From: Agrobacterium arsenijevicii
GTDB lineage: Bacteria; Pseudomonadota; Alphaproteobacteria; Rhizobiales; Rhizobiaceae
Reading direction: 5' to 3'
NCBI GenBank assembly: GCA_000949895.1
Contig: JWIT01000013.1
Location: 90,051-154,050 of the forward strand
DNA length: 64,000 nucleotides
The notes beneath the pieces were generated by a model. It saw nothing but the letters and a program-made list of their open reading frames with translations. It searched no databases and was not told the DNA's origin. Positions 1-9,195 of the stretch are shown one piece after another. Made by a program: the position numbers and the translations under genes. Positions within the stretch are counted from its first letter, which is position 1, and every line of letters starts with the position of its first letter.

Positions 1-111
1 ACCGTCACCGACGGAAAGCACCTGACCGACTTCCGAGACTTCCGCCTCGTTGCCGAAATTTTTGATTTGATCTTTTAGAATTGCGGAAATTTCCGCGGCG
101 CGGATATCCAT
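1..111 (-). CDS. atpA: ATP synthase F1 subunit alpha, N-terminal fragment (runs off the left edge)
   Basis: The first 37 codons of F1 alpha are visible, beginning [20 protein letters not shown]. This is the usual alphaproteobacterial AtpA start, before the nucleotide-binding domain. The ATG at 111-109 shares its first base with the TGA of atpH (TGATG overlap), so the two are translationally coupled as in other atpHAGDC operons. The rest of the gene lies outside the window. Alpha forms the non-catalytic nucleotide sites of the F1 hexamer on the cytoplasmic face of the inner membrane. Confidence 0.93.
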   Translation of the reverse strand, partial: MDIRAAEISAILKDQIKNFGNEAEVSEVGQVLSVGDG

Positions 112-677
112 CAGCCAACCTCTTTCAGTGCAAGCTTAAGGGTGGAAAGTTTGGTGCGAAGAGACGTATCGATCTGGCGAGAGCCGACCTTGACGATCAG
201 GCCGCCGAGGATCGACGGATCGACGGTAACGGAAACCGTCACATCCTTACCGGTAACGCTCTTCAGCGCCGCCTTCAGTTCAGTTTCCTGCGCTTCGTCG
301 AGCGCATGTGCCGAGGTGACCTCGGCGGTAATCTCGCCACGATGGGCGGCGGCAATGCTGCGGTAGGCGCGGATCATGCCGGGAACGGCAAAGAGACGGC
401 GGTTATTCGCAACGACCTTGAGGAAATTGATAGCTAGACCGGCAATACCGGCCTTCTCGCAGATTGCGGTGATTGCCTTGAACTGATCCTCGGCGGAAAA
501 CACCGGGCTCGCAACCAGACGCTTCAAATCGTCACTTTCGTCGAGAAGTGCGCCGAACCTGTCCAGATCGGCTCCAACCGCCTCGACCGCACCCGCTTCC
601 AAAGCAAGCTCGAAAAGCGACGATGCATACCTTTCGGCTACACCGGATGTTCCATGGGAGGTATCTGCCACGGGCAC
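111..677 (-). CDS. atpH: ATP synthase F1 subunit delta
   Basis: A 188-residue delta (OSCP) subunit, the [15 protein letters not shown] piece that ties the F1 head to the membrane b subunits. The helical N-terminal domain covers about residues 10-110. The conserved C-terminal block starting [18 protein letters not shown] (from residue 153) is the family signature. The start is GTG at 677, preceded by AGGGA about six bases upstream; a second in-frame GTG lies two codons later. As first gene of atpHAGDC it follows a 261-bp non-coding stretch with a plausible promoter. Length and operon position are normal for rhizobia, where the F0 genes sit elsewhere. Confidence 0.96.
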   Translation of the reverse strand: MPVADTSHGTSGVAERYASSLFELALEAGAVEAVGADLDRFGALLDESDDLKRLVASPVFSAEDQFKAITAICEKAGIAGLAINFLKVVANNRRLFAVPGMIRAYRSIAAAHRGEITAEVTSAHALDEAQETELKAALKSVTGKDVTVSVTVDPSILGGLIVKVGSRQIDTSLRTKLSTLKLALKEVG

Positions 678-801
678 TTTTTCCCTGCTAATCGTCCAAG
701 AACATCAGCGAGGGGGCTCCACCGCATCAAATTCTTGAAATCGTTTCAATTTCCCCGAAAAAGACCGGAATTCCCCCCTGCCTTTTCCCAATTTCGCGGT
801 C

Positions 802-830
802 CGTCTAGCATAGGACGCCGGGACTCGCAA
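802..830 (-). promoter_or_regulatory. Putative promoter of the atp operon
   Basis: On the reverse strand TTGCGA (830-825) and TAGACG (807-802) are separated by exactly 17 bases, a plausible sigma-70 pair about 125 bases upstream of atpH. It lies in the 678-938 gap, which holds no other convincing signal. This is motif matching only. Confidence 0.4.
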
Positions 831-938
831 CACGCGTAATAGCGGAAAGCGCCGTTTGGGCAAGGGGGAATGCGTTTAAATTTTCCGATTCCGCCCAGGA
901 TGCGCCATAGGTGCGGCACAAAAGCCAAAAAGCACGTC

Positions 939-1325
939 TCAGACCAGTCCGAACACGTAGCTCAACGACAGTGCAGACAACAGAAGGTGCACAACCAGAA
1001 GTATGAAATTCCGCACTGTTGCGCCTCCATCGGAGAGAATGGAGAGAATGCCGCCGAATACGCTGAGACCGAAGGCCGCGCCGAAAGCGAGATAGACCAT
1101 GGGCTGCGCCAGAAGCAGTGCGGCAGCGCCGAGGCCGAGATAGAAGCCGGCAAGCGATGAGCGCACAAGCGCGTAGCCATCACGACGCTCGCCGATCGCC
1201 TGCAGACCGAAGGCGCGCAGGGTAAGGCCCGGCGCAAACATGAAGAAGAGGCCGATCACGGCCGACACCACCGCCGCGCCGAAGGCCAGCTGCTCGCCGA
1301 ATTCGGCGGGAAAATAAAACTCCAT
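939..1325 (-). CDS. Small four-helix inner-membrane protein of unknown function
   Basis: A 128-residue hydrophobic protein with about four membrane segments (near residues 12-33, 48-70, 71-95 and 103-126) separated by short charged loops such as the one around GERRDGYALVRS. The layout resembles small DUF4345-like membrane proteins, but I cannot assign the family firmly. ATG at 1325 is chosen over an upstream TTG (1337) because GGGGA lies about six bases before it. It sits between priA and atpH on the same strand, separated by 261 bp from atpH, so it probably has its own promoter or reads on from priA. Function unknown. Confidence 0.75.
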   Translation of the reverse strand: MEFYFPAEFGEQLAFGAAVVSAVIGLFFMFAPGLTLRAFGLQAIGERRDGYALVRSSLAGFYLGLGAAALLLAQPMVYLAFGAAFGLSVFGGILSILSDGGATVRNFILLVVHLLLSALSLSYVFGLV

Positions 1326-1403
1326 CTCGTTCCCCAAATCGTTTTTTGCCTGCTGCGTTATGACACGGTCATGACAGCGGGAAAACGCCCCTGTTGATAA
1401 AGT

Positions 1404-3620
1404 TCAAAGGAAACTTTGCGGATCGATATCGAGCTGCACATGCACGCTGCCCCGCACCTTCGGGCCATTGGCCAGAACCGTTCGGAGGAAAGACTGCATG
1501 TCGGAATTGCGCCGCCCATGCACCAGCAAACGGAAGCGGTGGCGGCCACGGATCAGCGCCAGTGGCGCTTCCGCCGGACCGAGCAGCATGATGCCTGTAA
1601 CCTGCGGCGCGGCCGCTCTGAGGCCACGCGCATGGGTTTCCGCTTCCGCCCGCGTATCGGCGGATACTATGATCGAGGCGAGGCGCCCGAAGGGCGGCAG
1701 AACGGCTTTCTCCCGCTCCACGATCTCTCTTTCATAAAAGGCCGACGCATCGCCGGACACGATCGCCTGCATGACGGGATGCTGCGGCTGGTATGTCTGC
1801 AACAGGCCATGGCTTTTAAGTCCCGTACGCCCGGCACGACCCGTCACCTGCGAAAGCAGCTGGAACGTTCGCTCCGCTGCGCGCGGATCGCCATTGGCAA
1901 GGCCGAGATCGGCATCGACAATGCCGACAAGCGTCATCAGGGGGAAGTTGTGCCCCTTGGCGACGAGCTGCGTACCGATGACGATGTCCGCCTCGCCCTT
2001 GACGATCGCCTCCAGTTCCAGACGCAGCCGCTTGACACCCATCAGGTCGGAGGAGAGCACGATGGTACGGGCATCCGGAAAATGTTTCTCCACTTCCTCG
2101 GCAATCCGCTCCACGCCCGGCCCGCAGGCGACCAGATGATCGAAGGTGCCGCATTCCGGGCAATGGTCCGGCGTCGGCTCGTTGTGACCGCACTGGTGGC
2201 ATTGCAATTGATTGCGGAACCGGTGTTCCACCAGCCAGCTGGAACATTGCGGGCACTGGAAACGGTGTCCACAGACCCGGCAGAGCGTCAACGGTGCGTA
2301 ACCGCGACGATTGAGAAACAGTAGGGACTGCTCACCCTTTTCGATGGTCTTGCCGATGCCGCGCAGGAGAACCGGCGAAAGAAACCCTCCCCTTTCCGGC
2401 GCATGACGACGCATATCGACCAGATGCAGATCGGGCATCGCCGCATCGCCGAAACGCGTGTGCAAATGGATGGTGTTGTAGCGGCCTGAACTGCCGTTGA
2501 CCTGGCTTTCCACCGACGGCGTGGCGGACACCAGCACAACCGGGAAATCCGCGATCCGGGCTCTGACGACCGCCATGTCGCGGGCATTATAATAGACCCG
2601 GTCCTCCTGCTTGTAGGCCGGGTCGTGTTCCTCGTCGACGATGATGAGACCGAGATTGTCGAAGGGCAGGAAAAGCGCCGAGCGGGCGCCGGCAACCACC
2701 TTCACCTCGCCCGTCACCGCCTGCCGCCAGACCTTTTCGCGCATGCGCGGCGACAGATCCGAATGCCATTCCGCCGGCTTCGCGCCGAAACGGTCGTGAA
2801 AGCGATCCAGAAACGCCGCCGTCAGGGCTATTTCCGGCAACAGGATAAGGACCTGCTTGCCCTGCCGCAGCGTCTCCGCCACCGCCTCGAAATAGACCTC
2901 GGTCTTGCCCGAGCCGGTCACGCCGTCGATCAGCGAAACATGAAAACCGCCCTTGCGCACGTCCTCGAGAATTTCCGATGCCGCCTGTCTCTGCGGGCCT
3001 TCCAGCCGCGGCTCGACATAATCAGGATCCGGCTCGGCCACGATAGGCGGCGCGGGCAGAAAGACCGTCTCGAACACGCCCTGCTTGACAAGACCGTCGA
3101 CAACGCTGGCGGAGACGCCTGCGGCGTGGGCAAGCCCGCTCTTCGTCCACCCATGCCCCTCGGCCGCCAGTTCCATCACCCGCTCACGGGCAGGCGTGAG
3201 GCGCTCCGGTCTGCCTTCGGTCAACCGCAGCCCCTCGATCATCGGCTCGGGATCGAAGGCGGCGGGCGCGCGCAGCGCCATGCGTGCCACGAGACCGGGG
3301 GGAGAAAGCGTATAGGCGGCGACCCAGTCGATGAAGCGCCGCATTTCCACTTTCATCGGCGGGCATTCGAAACTTTTGGTAATGGGCCGCAACTTCTTCG
3401 GATCGACGCTCTTCTCGCCGGCATCGTCCCACACCACGCCAAAGACCTGCCGTGGGCCGAGCGGCACCTGAACCACGGAACCGGTCTCCACGACCATATC
3501 TTCAGGCACGGCATAGCTGTAGGGCCCGGGCGCCGGCATGGGCACGAGAACGGGCACCGTGCGCGTGAGCGACGGTGGGTCGAACAGAGCCCCAAACAGA
3601 TCGGACGAATCTTTTGCCAT
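1404..3620 (-). CDS. priA: Primosomal protein N' (replication-restart helicase)
   Basis: A 738-residue superfamily 2 helicase that recognises stalled forks and reloads the replisome. Seen from ATG 3620: an N-terminal 3'-DNA-binding domain (about 15-110), a Walker A loop DGVTGSGKTE (about 232-241), a DEEH Walker B box (329-332), SAT motif III (about 365), and eight cysteines in four pairs (447/450, 456/459, 474/477, 487/490) that bind two zinc ions. All catalytic and zinc residues are present. The open frame extends 25 codons upstream, but MAKDSSDLFG is the better start because the extension (with GHYIRAV) does not resemble PriA. It is divergent from xerC. Confidence 0.96.
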   Translation of the reverse strand: MAKDSSDLFGALFDPPSLTRTVPVLVPMPAPGPYSYAVPEDMVVETGSVVQVPLGPRQVFGVVWDDAGEKSVDPKKLRPITKSFECPPMKVEMRRFIDWVAAYTLSPPGLVARMALRAPAAFDPEPMIEGLRLTEGRPERLTPARERVMELAAEGHGWTKSGLAHAAGVSASVVDGLVKQGVFETVFLPAPPIVAEPDPDYVEPRLEGPQRQAASEILEDVRKGGFHVSLIDGVTGSGKTEVYFEAVAETLRQGKQVLILLPEIALTAAFLDRFHDRFGAKPAEWHSDLSPRMREKVWRQAVTGEVKVVAGARSALFLPFDNLGLIIVDEEHDPAYKQEDRVYYNARDMAVVRARIADFPVVLVSATPSVESQVNGSSGRYNTIHLHTRFGDAAMPDLHLVDMRRHAPERGGFLSPVLLRGIGKTIEKGEQSLLFLNRRGYAPLTLCRVCGHRFQCPQCSSWLVEHRFRNQLQCHQCGHNEPTPDHCPECGTFDHLVACGPGVERIAEEVEKHFPDARTIVLSSDLMGVKRLRLELEAIVKGEADIVIGTQLVAKGHNFPLMTLVGIVDADLGLANGDPRAAERTFQLLSQVTGRAGRTGLKSHGLLQTYQPQHPVMQAIVSGDASAFYEREIVEREKAVLPPFGRLASIIVSADTRAEAETHARGLRAAAPQVTGIMLLGPAEAPLALIRGRHRFRLLVHGRRNSDMQSFLRTVLANGPKVRGSVHVQLDIDPQSFL

Positions 3621-3752
3621 GATGTGGCGAACATGCCCCGACAGAATGAAAAAGGAAACCGCCCGGATGTAATGGCCCGTCCTTGCAAAGTCCACGCCCC
3701 GGGATCAGCCTTAACCAAATGCTGACCATGGCGGGATAGCTTAAGTAACGGA

Positions 3753-4700
3753 ATGGAGCGCCCCTTGACCGAAATCCTGACTTTTGCCACACCCGATCTC
3801 TTGAACGAGCGCCAGTCCTGGCTCGCCGCGATTGCCGGCGAGCGCCGTCTTGCGGACAACACCGTCGAGGCCTATGAGCGCGACACCCGCCAGTTCCTGA
3901 CGTTCCTGACCGGTTACATCGGCAAACCAGCTTCGATCACTGACATTGCCGATCTGCGTCCGGTTGATCTTCGCGCTTTTCTGGCCAGCCGGCGCAGGGA
4001 AGGCGCCGGTGCGCGCTCGCTGGGACGGCATCTGGCAGGGCTGCGCTCCTTTCTTCATTATCTGCAAAAGAAAGGCCTGGTGAATGCGGCCGGCGCCACC
4101 GCCATGCGCTCACCAAAACAGCCAAAGTCTCTGCCAAAACCGCTGACCGACCGGCAGGCGCTGAAAATCACCACCGCCGAGGCGCAATTGAACGAAGAGC
4201 CGTGGATTGCAGCCCGCAATGCTGCGGTCCTCTCGCTTCTTTATGGCTGCGGTCTTCGTATTTCCGAAGCACTCGGGCTGGCCCCGGCCGATTTCACGCC
4301 CGGCGCCCGCAGCCTGCGCATCACCGGCAAAGGCAACAAGACCCGGATCGTGCCCCTGTTGGCAGTTGTGACGGAAGCGGTCGATGCTTACAAAAAGCTC
4401 TGCCCCTATCATCTGGCAGCGGACCAGCCGCTGTTCCTCGGTGCGCGCGGCGGCAAGCTGCAACCCGCCATCATTCAGCGCGAGATGCAGAAATTGCGCG
4501 GCGCTTTCGGCCTCCCGGAAAATGCGACGCCGCATGCGCTGCGCCACTCCTTCGCCACTCATCTTCTGGCCGGCGGCGGTGATCTACGCACCATTCAGGA
4601 ACTGCTCGGCCACGCCAGCCTTTCCACCACACAGATTTATACCGGCGTCGATACCGCAAGATTGCTGGAAATCTACGACAACGCCCACCCGCGCGCCTGA
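3753..4700 (+). CDS. xerC: Tyrosine recombinase XerC
   Basis: A 315-residue site-specific recombinase that, with XerD, resolves chromosome dimers at dif during division. The core-binding (SAM-like) domain spans about 20-105 and the catalytic domain 125-310. All six catalytic residues are visible: R169 in GCGLRISEAL, K193 in TGKGNK, H261 and R264 in HALRHSFATH, H287 in LLGHASL and the nucleophile Y296 in STTQIYTGVD. The ATG at 3753 has only a weak ribosome-binding site; a TTG at 3765 is preceded by GGAG at good spacing and is a real alternative start. It is divergent from priA and no integron or phage genes are nearby, which favours the housekeeping role. Confidence 0.92.
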   Translation: MERPLTEILTFATPDLLNERQSWLAAIAGERRLADNTVEAYERDTRQFLTFLTGYIGKPASITDIADLRPVDLRAFLASRRREGAGARSLGRHLAGLRSFLHYLQKKGLVNAAGATAMRSPKQPKSLPKPLTDRQALKITTAEAQLNEEPWIAARNAAVLSLLYGCGLRISEALGLAPADFTPGARSLRITGKGNKTRIVPLLAVVTEAVDAYKKLCPYHLAADQPLFLGARGGKLQPAIIQREMQKLRGAFGLPENATPHALRHSFATHLLAGGGDLRTIQELLGHASLSTTQIYTGVDTARLLEIYDNAHPRA

Positions 4701-4771
4701 AGCAGGAATTGCTTAACCATAGTCGTTAACCAGACGTCCAAGCCGCCGTTCTATAAACGAGCAAGAACCGG

Positions 4772-5875
4772 ATGGTACCTATGCACAGCCTGATAAAGCC
4801 ACAAAATCTCACCGCCACCCTGATGGGCAAGACCGGCGACGCCCTGCTCTGGCTGCTCGCCGCGATGCATATCGTCGCAATCGCAATACTGTTCGCGACT
4901 TTGCTGTCGCTGGGTGAGGCGCAAGCCGCCGAACAGGAGATAAGCTGCACGGGCAGCGACATTCTCGTGGAGATGCGCAAGAGCGACCCGCAGGGCCTTG
5001 CGAAGATCGAACAGGAAGCTGCCGCGATCCCGAACGGCAAGGGCAATTTCTGGCGTATCGAAAAGGCCGGAACCGCCCCCTCCTTTCTTCTCGGCACCAT
5101 GCATGTCACCGATCCGCGTGTTCTGGGCATGCCGACCGCCGCCACACCCGCCTTCGAAAAAGCCGCGACGGTCATCGTGGAGTCGGACGAAATCGTCGAC
5201 GACAAGAAGATTGCAGCATCGCTGCTGACGCGACCGGACCTCACCATGTTTCTGGACGGCAAGTCGATCACCGACATCCTGTCGCCCGAAAATGTCGCAC
5301 GCCTTGAAAAAGGTCTCAAAGAGCGCGGCATTCCGCTGAGTGCCGTTTCACGCATGAAGCCGTGGATGCTGTCGAGCTTTGTCGCCCTTCCCGCGTGCGA
5401 ATTTTCCCGCAAGGCCACCGGCCTGTCTTTTCTGGATAAGAAGCTGGCCGAAGACGCCGTTGCGGACGGAAAGCGTCTTGTCGGGTTGGAGACCATGGTC
5501 GAGCAGCTGACGGCCATGTCCGAACTGCCGATGGAGTTTCATCTGCAGGCGCTGATCGAAACGCTCGAACTGGGTGACCGCATGGATGACGTCATGACGA
5601 CAATGACCGATCTTTATGTCAGCGGTGATATCGGCATGACCATGCCCATGCTGAAGAGCATCGATCCCAAGAAAGCAGCTGAGAGCGACAAGGGTTACGC
5701 CTCCTTTGAGCAACGCATCATCACCGACCGCAATCACGTCATGGCGGAGCGGGCTGCCCCCGAACTTGGCAAGGGCAATGTCTTCATGGCCGTCGGCGCG
5801 CTACACCTGCCGGGCGAAGAAGGCGTTGTCGAACTGCTGCGTGCACAGGGCTTCACGCTGACGCGGGTCGATTGA
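4772..5875 (+). CDS. TraB/GumN family protein, probably exported
   Basis: A 367-residue member of the TraB/GumN (Tiki-like) family. The N-terminal block with FLLGTMHVTDPRVLG (about residues 109-123) and the C-terminal block FMAVGALHLPGEEGVVELL are the two conserved histidine and glycine-rich signatures. A hydrophobic stretch at about 25-45 ending LGEAQAAEQE looks like a signal peptide cleaved after AQAA. This implies a periplasmic or membrane-tethered protein, perhaps a metal-dependent protease by analogy with Tiki; bacterial function is not established. Start is ATG 4772 or 4781. Its last 23 bases overlap the convergent DUF2867 gene. Confidence 0.85.
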   Translation: MVPMHSLIKPQNLTATLMGKTGDALLWLLAAMHIVAIAILFATLLSLGEAQAAEQEISCTGSDILVEMRKSDPQGLAKIEQEAAAIPNGKGNFWRIEKAGTAPSFLLGTMHVTDPRVLGMPTAATPAFEKAATVIVESDEIVDDKKIAASLLTRPDLTMFLDGKSITDILSPENVARLEKGLKERGIPLSAVSRMKPWMLSSFVALPACEFSRKATGLSFLDKKLAEDAVADGKRLVGLETMVEQLTAMSELPMEFHLQALIETLELGDRMDDVMTTMTDLYVSGDIGMTMPMLKSIDPKKAAESDKGYASFEQRIITDRNHVMAERAAPELGKGNVFMAVGALHLPGEEGVVELLRAQGFTLTRVD

Positions 5876-6347
5876 TCCGCTCGTCTGCGATCCCGACAGG
5901 ACGGATATTGGCGCAAAACGGCCGCATCGTCGCCGGCACGATGCGGCGGTGAAACGGACCGACGACAAAAAGATAAAAGCGTCCGAACAGGTTCTTACGC
6001 CTGACGATGGTGGTGACCTTTACGACCTGCCGGTCCACCGCCTGCTCCAGATCGACGACGATGCGGAAATCGAGATGGCTGTCGTCGAAGCCGAGCACGG
6101 TTCGCGCCGGGGTGGATGACAGCACGGGAAATCCGCCCGCCGATGCCCCCGCTACCAACTCTACCGTTCTGAGACCAAAAAGCGATACGACGCGGTTTCG
6201 AAGCGCCATCAGGCTGCGGATCCATTCTGGAGGGTGATCGAGAAGAAGCCTGCTGACATCGAGCGAACTCGATCCGTCTGCCACCATCTCTCCCTCGAAA
6301 CAATCCCGCCAGTCGGCGCCCGGCAATATGTCTTCGCTATCCCGCAT
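5853..6347 (-). CDS. DUF2867-type small soluble protein
   Basis: A 164-residue protein without signal peptide or membrane helix. The central block TVLGFDDSHLDFRIVVDL followed by TTIVRRKNLFGRFYLFVV and a C-terminal PFHRRIVPATM is the pattern I associate with DUF2867, a family of unknown function with a SRPBCC-like strand arrangement. ATG 6347 is preferred to a 13-codon extension because MRDSEDILPGADW begins the conserved region. Its 3' end runs 23 bases into the convergent TraB/GumN gene. Confidence 0.75.
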   Translation of the reverse strand: MRDSEDILPGADWRDCFEGEMVADGSSSLDVSRLLLDHPPEWIRSLMALRNRVVSLFGLRTVELVAGASAGGFPVLSSTPARTVLGFDDSHLDFRIVVDLEQAVDRQVVKVTTIVRRKNLFGRFYLFVVGPFHRRIVPATMRPFCANIRPVGIADERINRPASA

Positions 6348-6457
6348 TCCAGAACCCCCTGCCGCCTTTGCGGCAAGGCATACCATCCTCGATTTTCAAC
6401 GGGTCGGGAACGTGGCAAAGCGCCGCTCAGGACATCCCCGGAAATAGTGCGAATGCT

Positions 6458-6958
6458 CTAGCCGTGTGTCATGCGCTTCAGAACATTGGTGCGCCAGTAG
6501 AACTGGTGGATCAGAACTGCGATGAGATGGCCGGCAATCAGCGCCCACATCAACACCTTGAACGGCCCGGAATGCAATTGTCCGGCAGCCTGAACACCGA
6601 AGTAATAGGCGGCGATACCGGACAAGGGCAGGATGAAGAACAGCGCATAGAAGGTGAAATGCGCCACCTTCGCGGCGATTTGAAACGCACGCGGTTCCTT
6701 TTCGGGGTGCGGCGGCACGCCCTGGACGAACCGCAGACAGAGGCGCAGAACCGCAAGCAACAGAATGGCGAAGCCGACATAGGCGTGGATATTGGCCGAA
6801 GAAATCTGGTCCGGCGTCAGCGTTTCGCCCCGCCGCATCAACCGGTAGGCATGGGCCATGCCGTCGGGGAACAGCAGATTGAAGAAGATCAGAAGCGCCA
6901 TCGCCCAGTGAACGACGCGCTGCAAAACGGAAAATGAAACTTGAGTGGAAGACGCCAT
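6458..6958 (-). CDS. Cytochrome b561-type membrane protein
   Basis: A 166-residue four-helix di-haem b561 domain protein of the bacterial CybB type, which passes electrons from quinol or superoxide in the inner membrane. Haem-ligand histidines are visible in RVVHWAMALL (helix 1), ANIHAYVGF (helix 2), KVAHFTFYAL (helix 3) and LIAGHLIAVLIHQFYW (helix 4). ATG 6958 follows AAAAGG by about ten bases, better than the upstream alternative. It lies just downstream of the lpdA terminator, so it is probably a separate transcript. Confidence 0.9.
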   Translation of the reverse strand: MASSTQVSFSVLQRVVHWAMALLIFFNLLFPDGMAHAYRLMRRGETLTPDQISSANIHAYVGFAILLLAVLRLCLRFVQGVPPHPEKEPRAFQIAAKVAHFTFYALFFILPLSGIAAYYFGVQAAGQLHSGPFKVLMWALIAGHLIAVLIHQFYWRTNVLKRMTHG

Positions 6959-7005
6959 TTTATTGCCTTTTATCAAAAGGTTAGACAGGCTGTGGCGCGA
7001 GTATG

Positions 7006-7037
7006 AAAAACCCCGGCCTGCATAGCAAGCCGGGGTT
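7006..7037 (-). terminator. Rho-independent terminator after lpdA
   Basis: A 9-bp perfect stem (7009-7017 with 7029-7037, AACCCCGGC) and an 11-base loop; read on the reverse strand it is followed by a TTTTT run. It lies about 33 bases beyond the lpdA stop and closes the long mdh-suc-lpd unit. Confidence 0.88.
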
Positions 7038-7069
7038 CAGCAGATGACTGAAATTTAATATTGAAACGA

Positions 7070-8476
7070 TCACATGTGGATCGGCTTGAAGAAGGTCGCC
7101 AGCGCCGCTTCCTTCACCGCTTCCGACATGGTCGGGTGCGCATGGCAGGTACGGCCGAGATCTTCCGAGGAGCCGCCGAATTCCATCAGCACGGTGATCT
7201 CGTGGATCATTTCGCCAGCGCCGAAGCCGACGATATGGCCGCCGAGAACCCGGTCGGTTTCCTTGTCGGCAAGGATCTTCACGAAACCATCCGTCACCTG
7301 CATGGCGCGGGCGCGGCCATTGGCAGTGAACGGGAACTTGCCGACCTTGTAGGCGACGCCAGCAGCCTTCAGTTCTTCCTCGGTCTTGCCGACGGAAGCG
7401 ATTTCCGGCTGCGTGTAGACGACCGCCGGAATGACGTCGTAATTCACGTGGCCACGCTGGCCAGCGAGGATTTCAGCGAGAGCAACGCCCTCATCTTCCG
7501 CCTTGTGGGCCAGCATCGGGCCCTTCACCACGTCGCCGATCGCGTAGATGCCATCGACATTGGTCTTGTAGTGGCCGTCGATTTCAACGCGGCCGCGACT
7601 ATCGAGCACGACGCCAGCTTCCGCAAGGCCGAGGCCTTCGGTGTAGGGCTTGCGGCCGGTGGAGATCAGCACGACGTTCGCTTCCAGCGTTTCAGCAGCA
7701 CCGCCCTTGACCGGCTCGAACACAACCTTCGCACCAGCCGCGGTCTTTTCAACAGCCGTCACCTTGGCGCCGAGTTTGAAATCAAGACCCTGCTTGGCCA
7801 GCAGACGCTGCGACTGCTTGGAAACCTCGCCGTCCATGCCACCGAGAATGTTGTCGAGATATTCGACCACGGTCACCTTGGCGCCAAGACGCGACCAGAC
7901 CGAACCGAGCTCGAGGCCGATCACGCCGCCGCCGACAACGATGAGCTTTTCCGGAACCTTAGAAAGAGCGATCGCACCGGTGGAGGAAACGATGACGGTT
8001 TCATCGATATCGACCTGAACGCCGGGGATGCCCGCAACGTCGGAACCGGTGGCGATGACGATGTTCTTGGCTTCGATTTCCTGTGTCTCACCCTTGTCGT
8101 TGGTGACGGCAACCTTACCGGCTGCAACCACCTTACCGGTGCCCTGGAAGGCATCGATCTTGTTCTTCTTGAACAGGAAGGAAACGCCGTCGACATTGGC
8201 TTTCACCACGCCATCCTTGTGCGCCATCATCTTGTCGAGGTTCAGCTTCGGAGCGGCAACTTCGATACCGAGCGCATCGACGCCATGGGCAACATGCGCA
8301 AAGGTTTCGGAAGCGTGCAGCAGGGCCTTGGAAGGGATGCAGCCGACATTGAGGCAGGTGCCGCCATAGGTGGCGCGCTTTTCGATAACAGCCACCTTCA
8401 GGCCGAGCTGTGCCGCCTTGACCGCGCAAACATAACCGCCGGGACCCGTTCCGATTACAACTACATCATATGCCAT
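7070..8476 (-). CDS. lpdA: Dihydrolipoyl dehydrogenase (E3)
   Basis: A 468-residue flavoprotein that reoxidises the dihydrolipoyl arm of the 2-oxoglutarate dehydrogenase complex, passing electrons to NAD. Visible are the FAD loop GTGPGGY (9-15), the redox disulfide C41/C46 in GGTCLNVGCIPSK, the NAD-binding GGGVIGLELGS and the active-site pair H447/E452 in HAHPTMSE. It is the last gene of the mdh-sucCDAB unit, separated from sucB by a MAPEG and a LysE gene. The context indicates the E3 dedicated to 2-oxoglutarate dehydrogenase rather than the pyruvate complex copy. Confidence 0.95.
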   Translation of the reverse strand: MAYDVVVIGTGPGGYVCAVKAAQLGLKVAVIEKRATYGGTCLNVGCIPSKALLHASETFAHVAHGVDALGIEVAAPKLNLDKMMAHKDGVVKANVDGVSFLFKKNKIDAFQGTGKVVAAGKVAVTNDKGETQEIEAKNIVIATGSDVAGIPGVQVDIDETVIVSSTGAIALSKVPEKLIVVGGGVIGLELGSVWSRLGAKVTVVEYLDNILGGMDGEVSKQSQRLLAKQGLDFKLGAKVTAVEKTAAGAKVVFEPVKGGAAETLEANVVLISTGRKPYTEGLGLAEAGVVLDSRGRVEIDGHYKTNVDGIYAIGDVVKGPMLAHKAEDEGVALAEILAGQRGHVNYDVIPAVVYTQPEIASVGKTEEELKAAGVAYKVGKFPFTANGRARAMQVTDGFVKILADKETDRVLGGHIVGFGAGEMIHEITVLMEFGGSSEDLGRTCHAHPTMSEAVKEAALATFFKPIHM

Positions 8477-8540
8477 GTTTCTGTTCCTGATTGATTGCGG
8501 GCAGGATTTTTAACCGCCCTGCTTCCGTTTGACCTGAAAT

Positions 8541-9185
8541 TCAAGCCGCTTTTTCCGTTGCGAGTTTTATACCGAGAGCGATGAACACCACACCGCTGGT
8601 GCGGTCGATCCATTGGCTGGCGCGCTGAAATGCCGCGCGCATGCGTGGCGTCGTCATGAACAGGCTGACGCCGACGAACCATAGGATAAGGCAGCTTGCC
8701 ATGACGAGCCCGTATCCGAACTTGATGGTAACCGGCGTATGCGCGTGAACCACCGTCGAAAAGATCGACAGGAAGAAAAACACCGGTTTTGGATTGAGCG
8801 CGTTTGCGGCAAAACCGAGCGTGAAGGCCTTGAGCCCGGTCTGGGCGCTTTTGGCCCGAACGCCGTCCTCACCTTCCGCGGCCGGCAATTCGGTCTTGCC
8901 AGCGCGCAGCGCCTTGATGCCGATATAGATCAGATAGGCGACACCGAGCCATTTGACGATGTTGAAGAGATAGATCGACTGGGAAATGATGAGGCCAAGT
9001 CCGAGGATCGTATAGGTGACATGGAACATCAGCGACGTTCCGACACCGAAACTGGTGATGATGGCCTGCTTGCGCCCGTGCACCATGGCCTGACGCATGA
9101 CCATCGCCAGATCAGCGCCGGGGGAAACGATCGCGAAAAAGAAGATCGCCATCAGGGATGCAAGTTCGATGAGATATTGATGCAT
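8541..9185 (-). CDS. LysE/RhtB-family amino-acid exporter
   Basis: A 214-residue membrane protein with six predicted helices. Family signatures are SPGADLAMVMRQAMVHGRKQ near the start (the usual SPGP loop here reads SPGAD), LGVAYLIYIGIKALR, and FTLGFAANALNPKPVFFFLS. Such proteins export amino acids or related metabolites by proton exchange. It lies ten bases after the MAPEG gene and 64 bases before lpdA, inside the TCA operon. Substrate unknown; nothing in the sequence ties it to a TCA intermediate. Confidence 0.88.
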   Translation of the reverse strand: MHQYLIELASLMAIFFFAIVSPGADLAMVMRQAMVHGRKQAIITSFGVGTSLMFHVTYTILGLGLIISQSIYLFNIVKWLGVAYLIYIGIKALRAGKTELPAAEGEDGVRAKSAQTGLKAFTLGFAANALNPKPVFFFLSIFSTVVHAHTPVTIKFGYGLVMASCLILWFVGVSLFMTTPRMRAAFQRASQWIDRTSGVVFIALGIKLATEKAA

Positions 9186-9195
9186 AGGCTCGACC

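Noticed and set aside
3621..3695. 25-codon N-terminal extension of priA
   Set aside because: The extension is not PriA-like, and ATG 3620 gives the conserved start and normal length.
4713..4729. TTAA...TTAA pair upstream of the TraB/GumN gene as a CtrA site
   Set aside because: The spacer is nine bases, not seven, so it does not fit the consensus.
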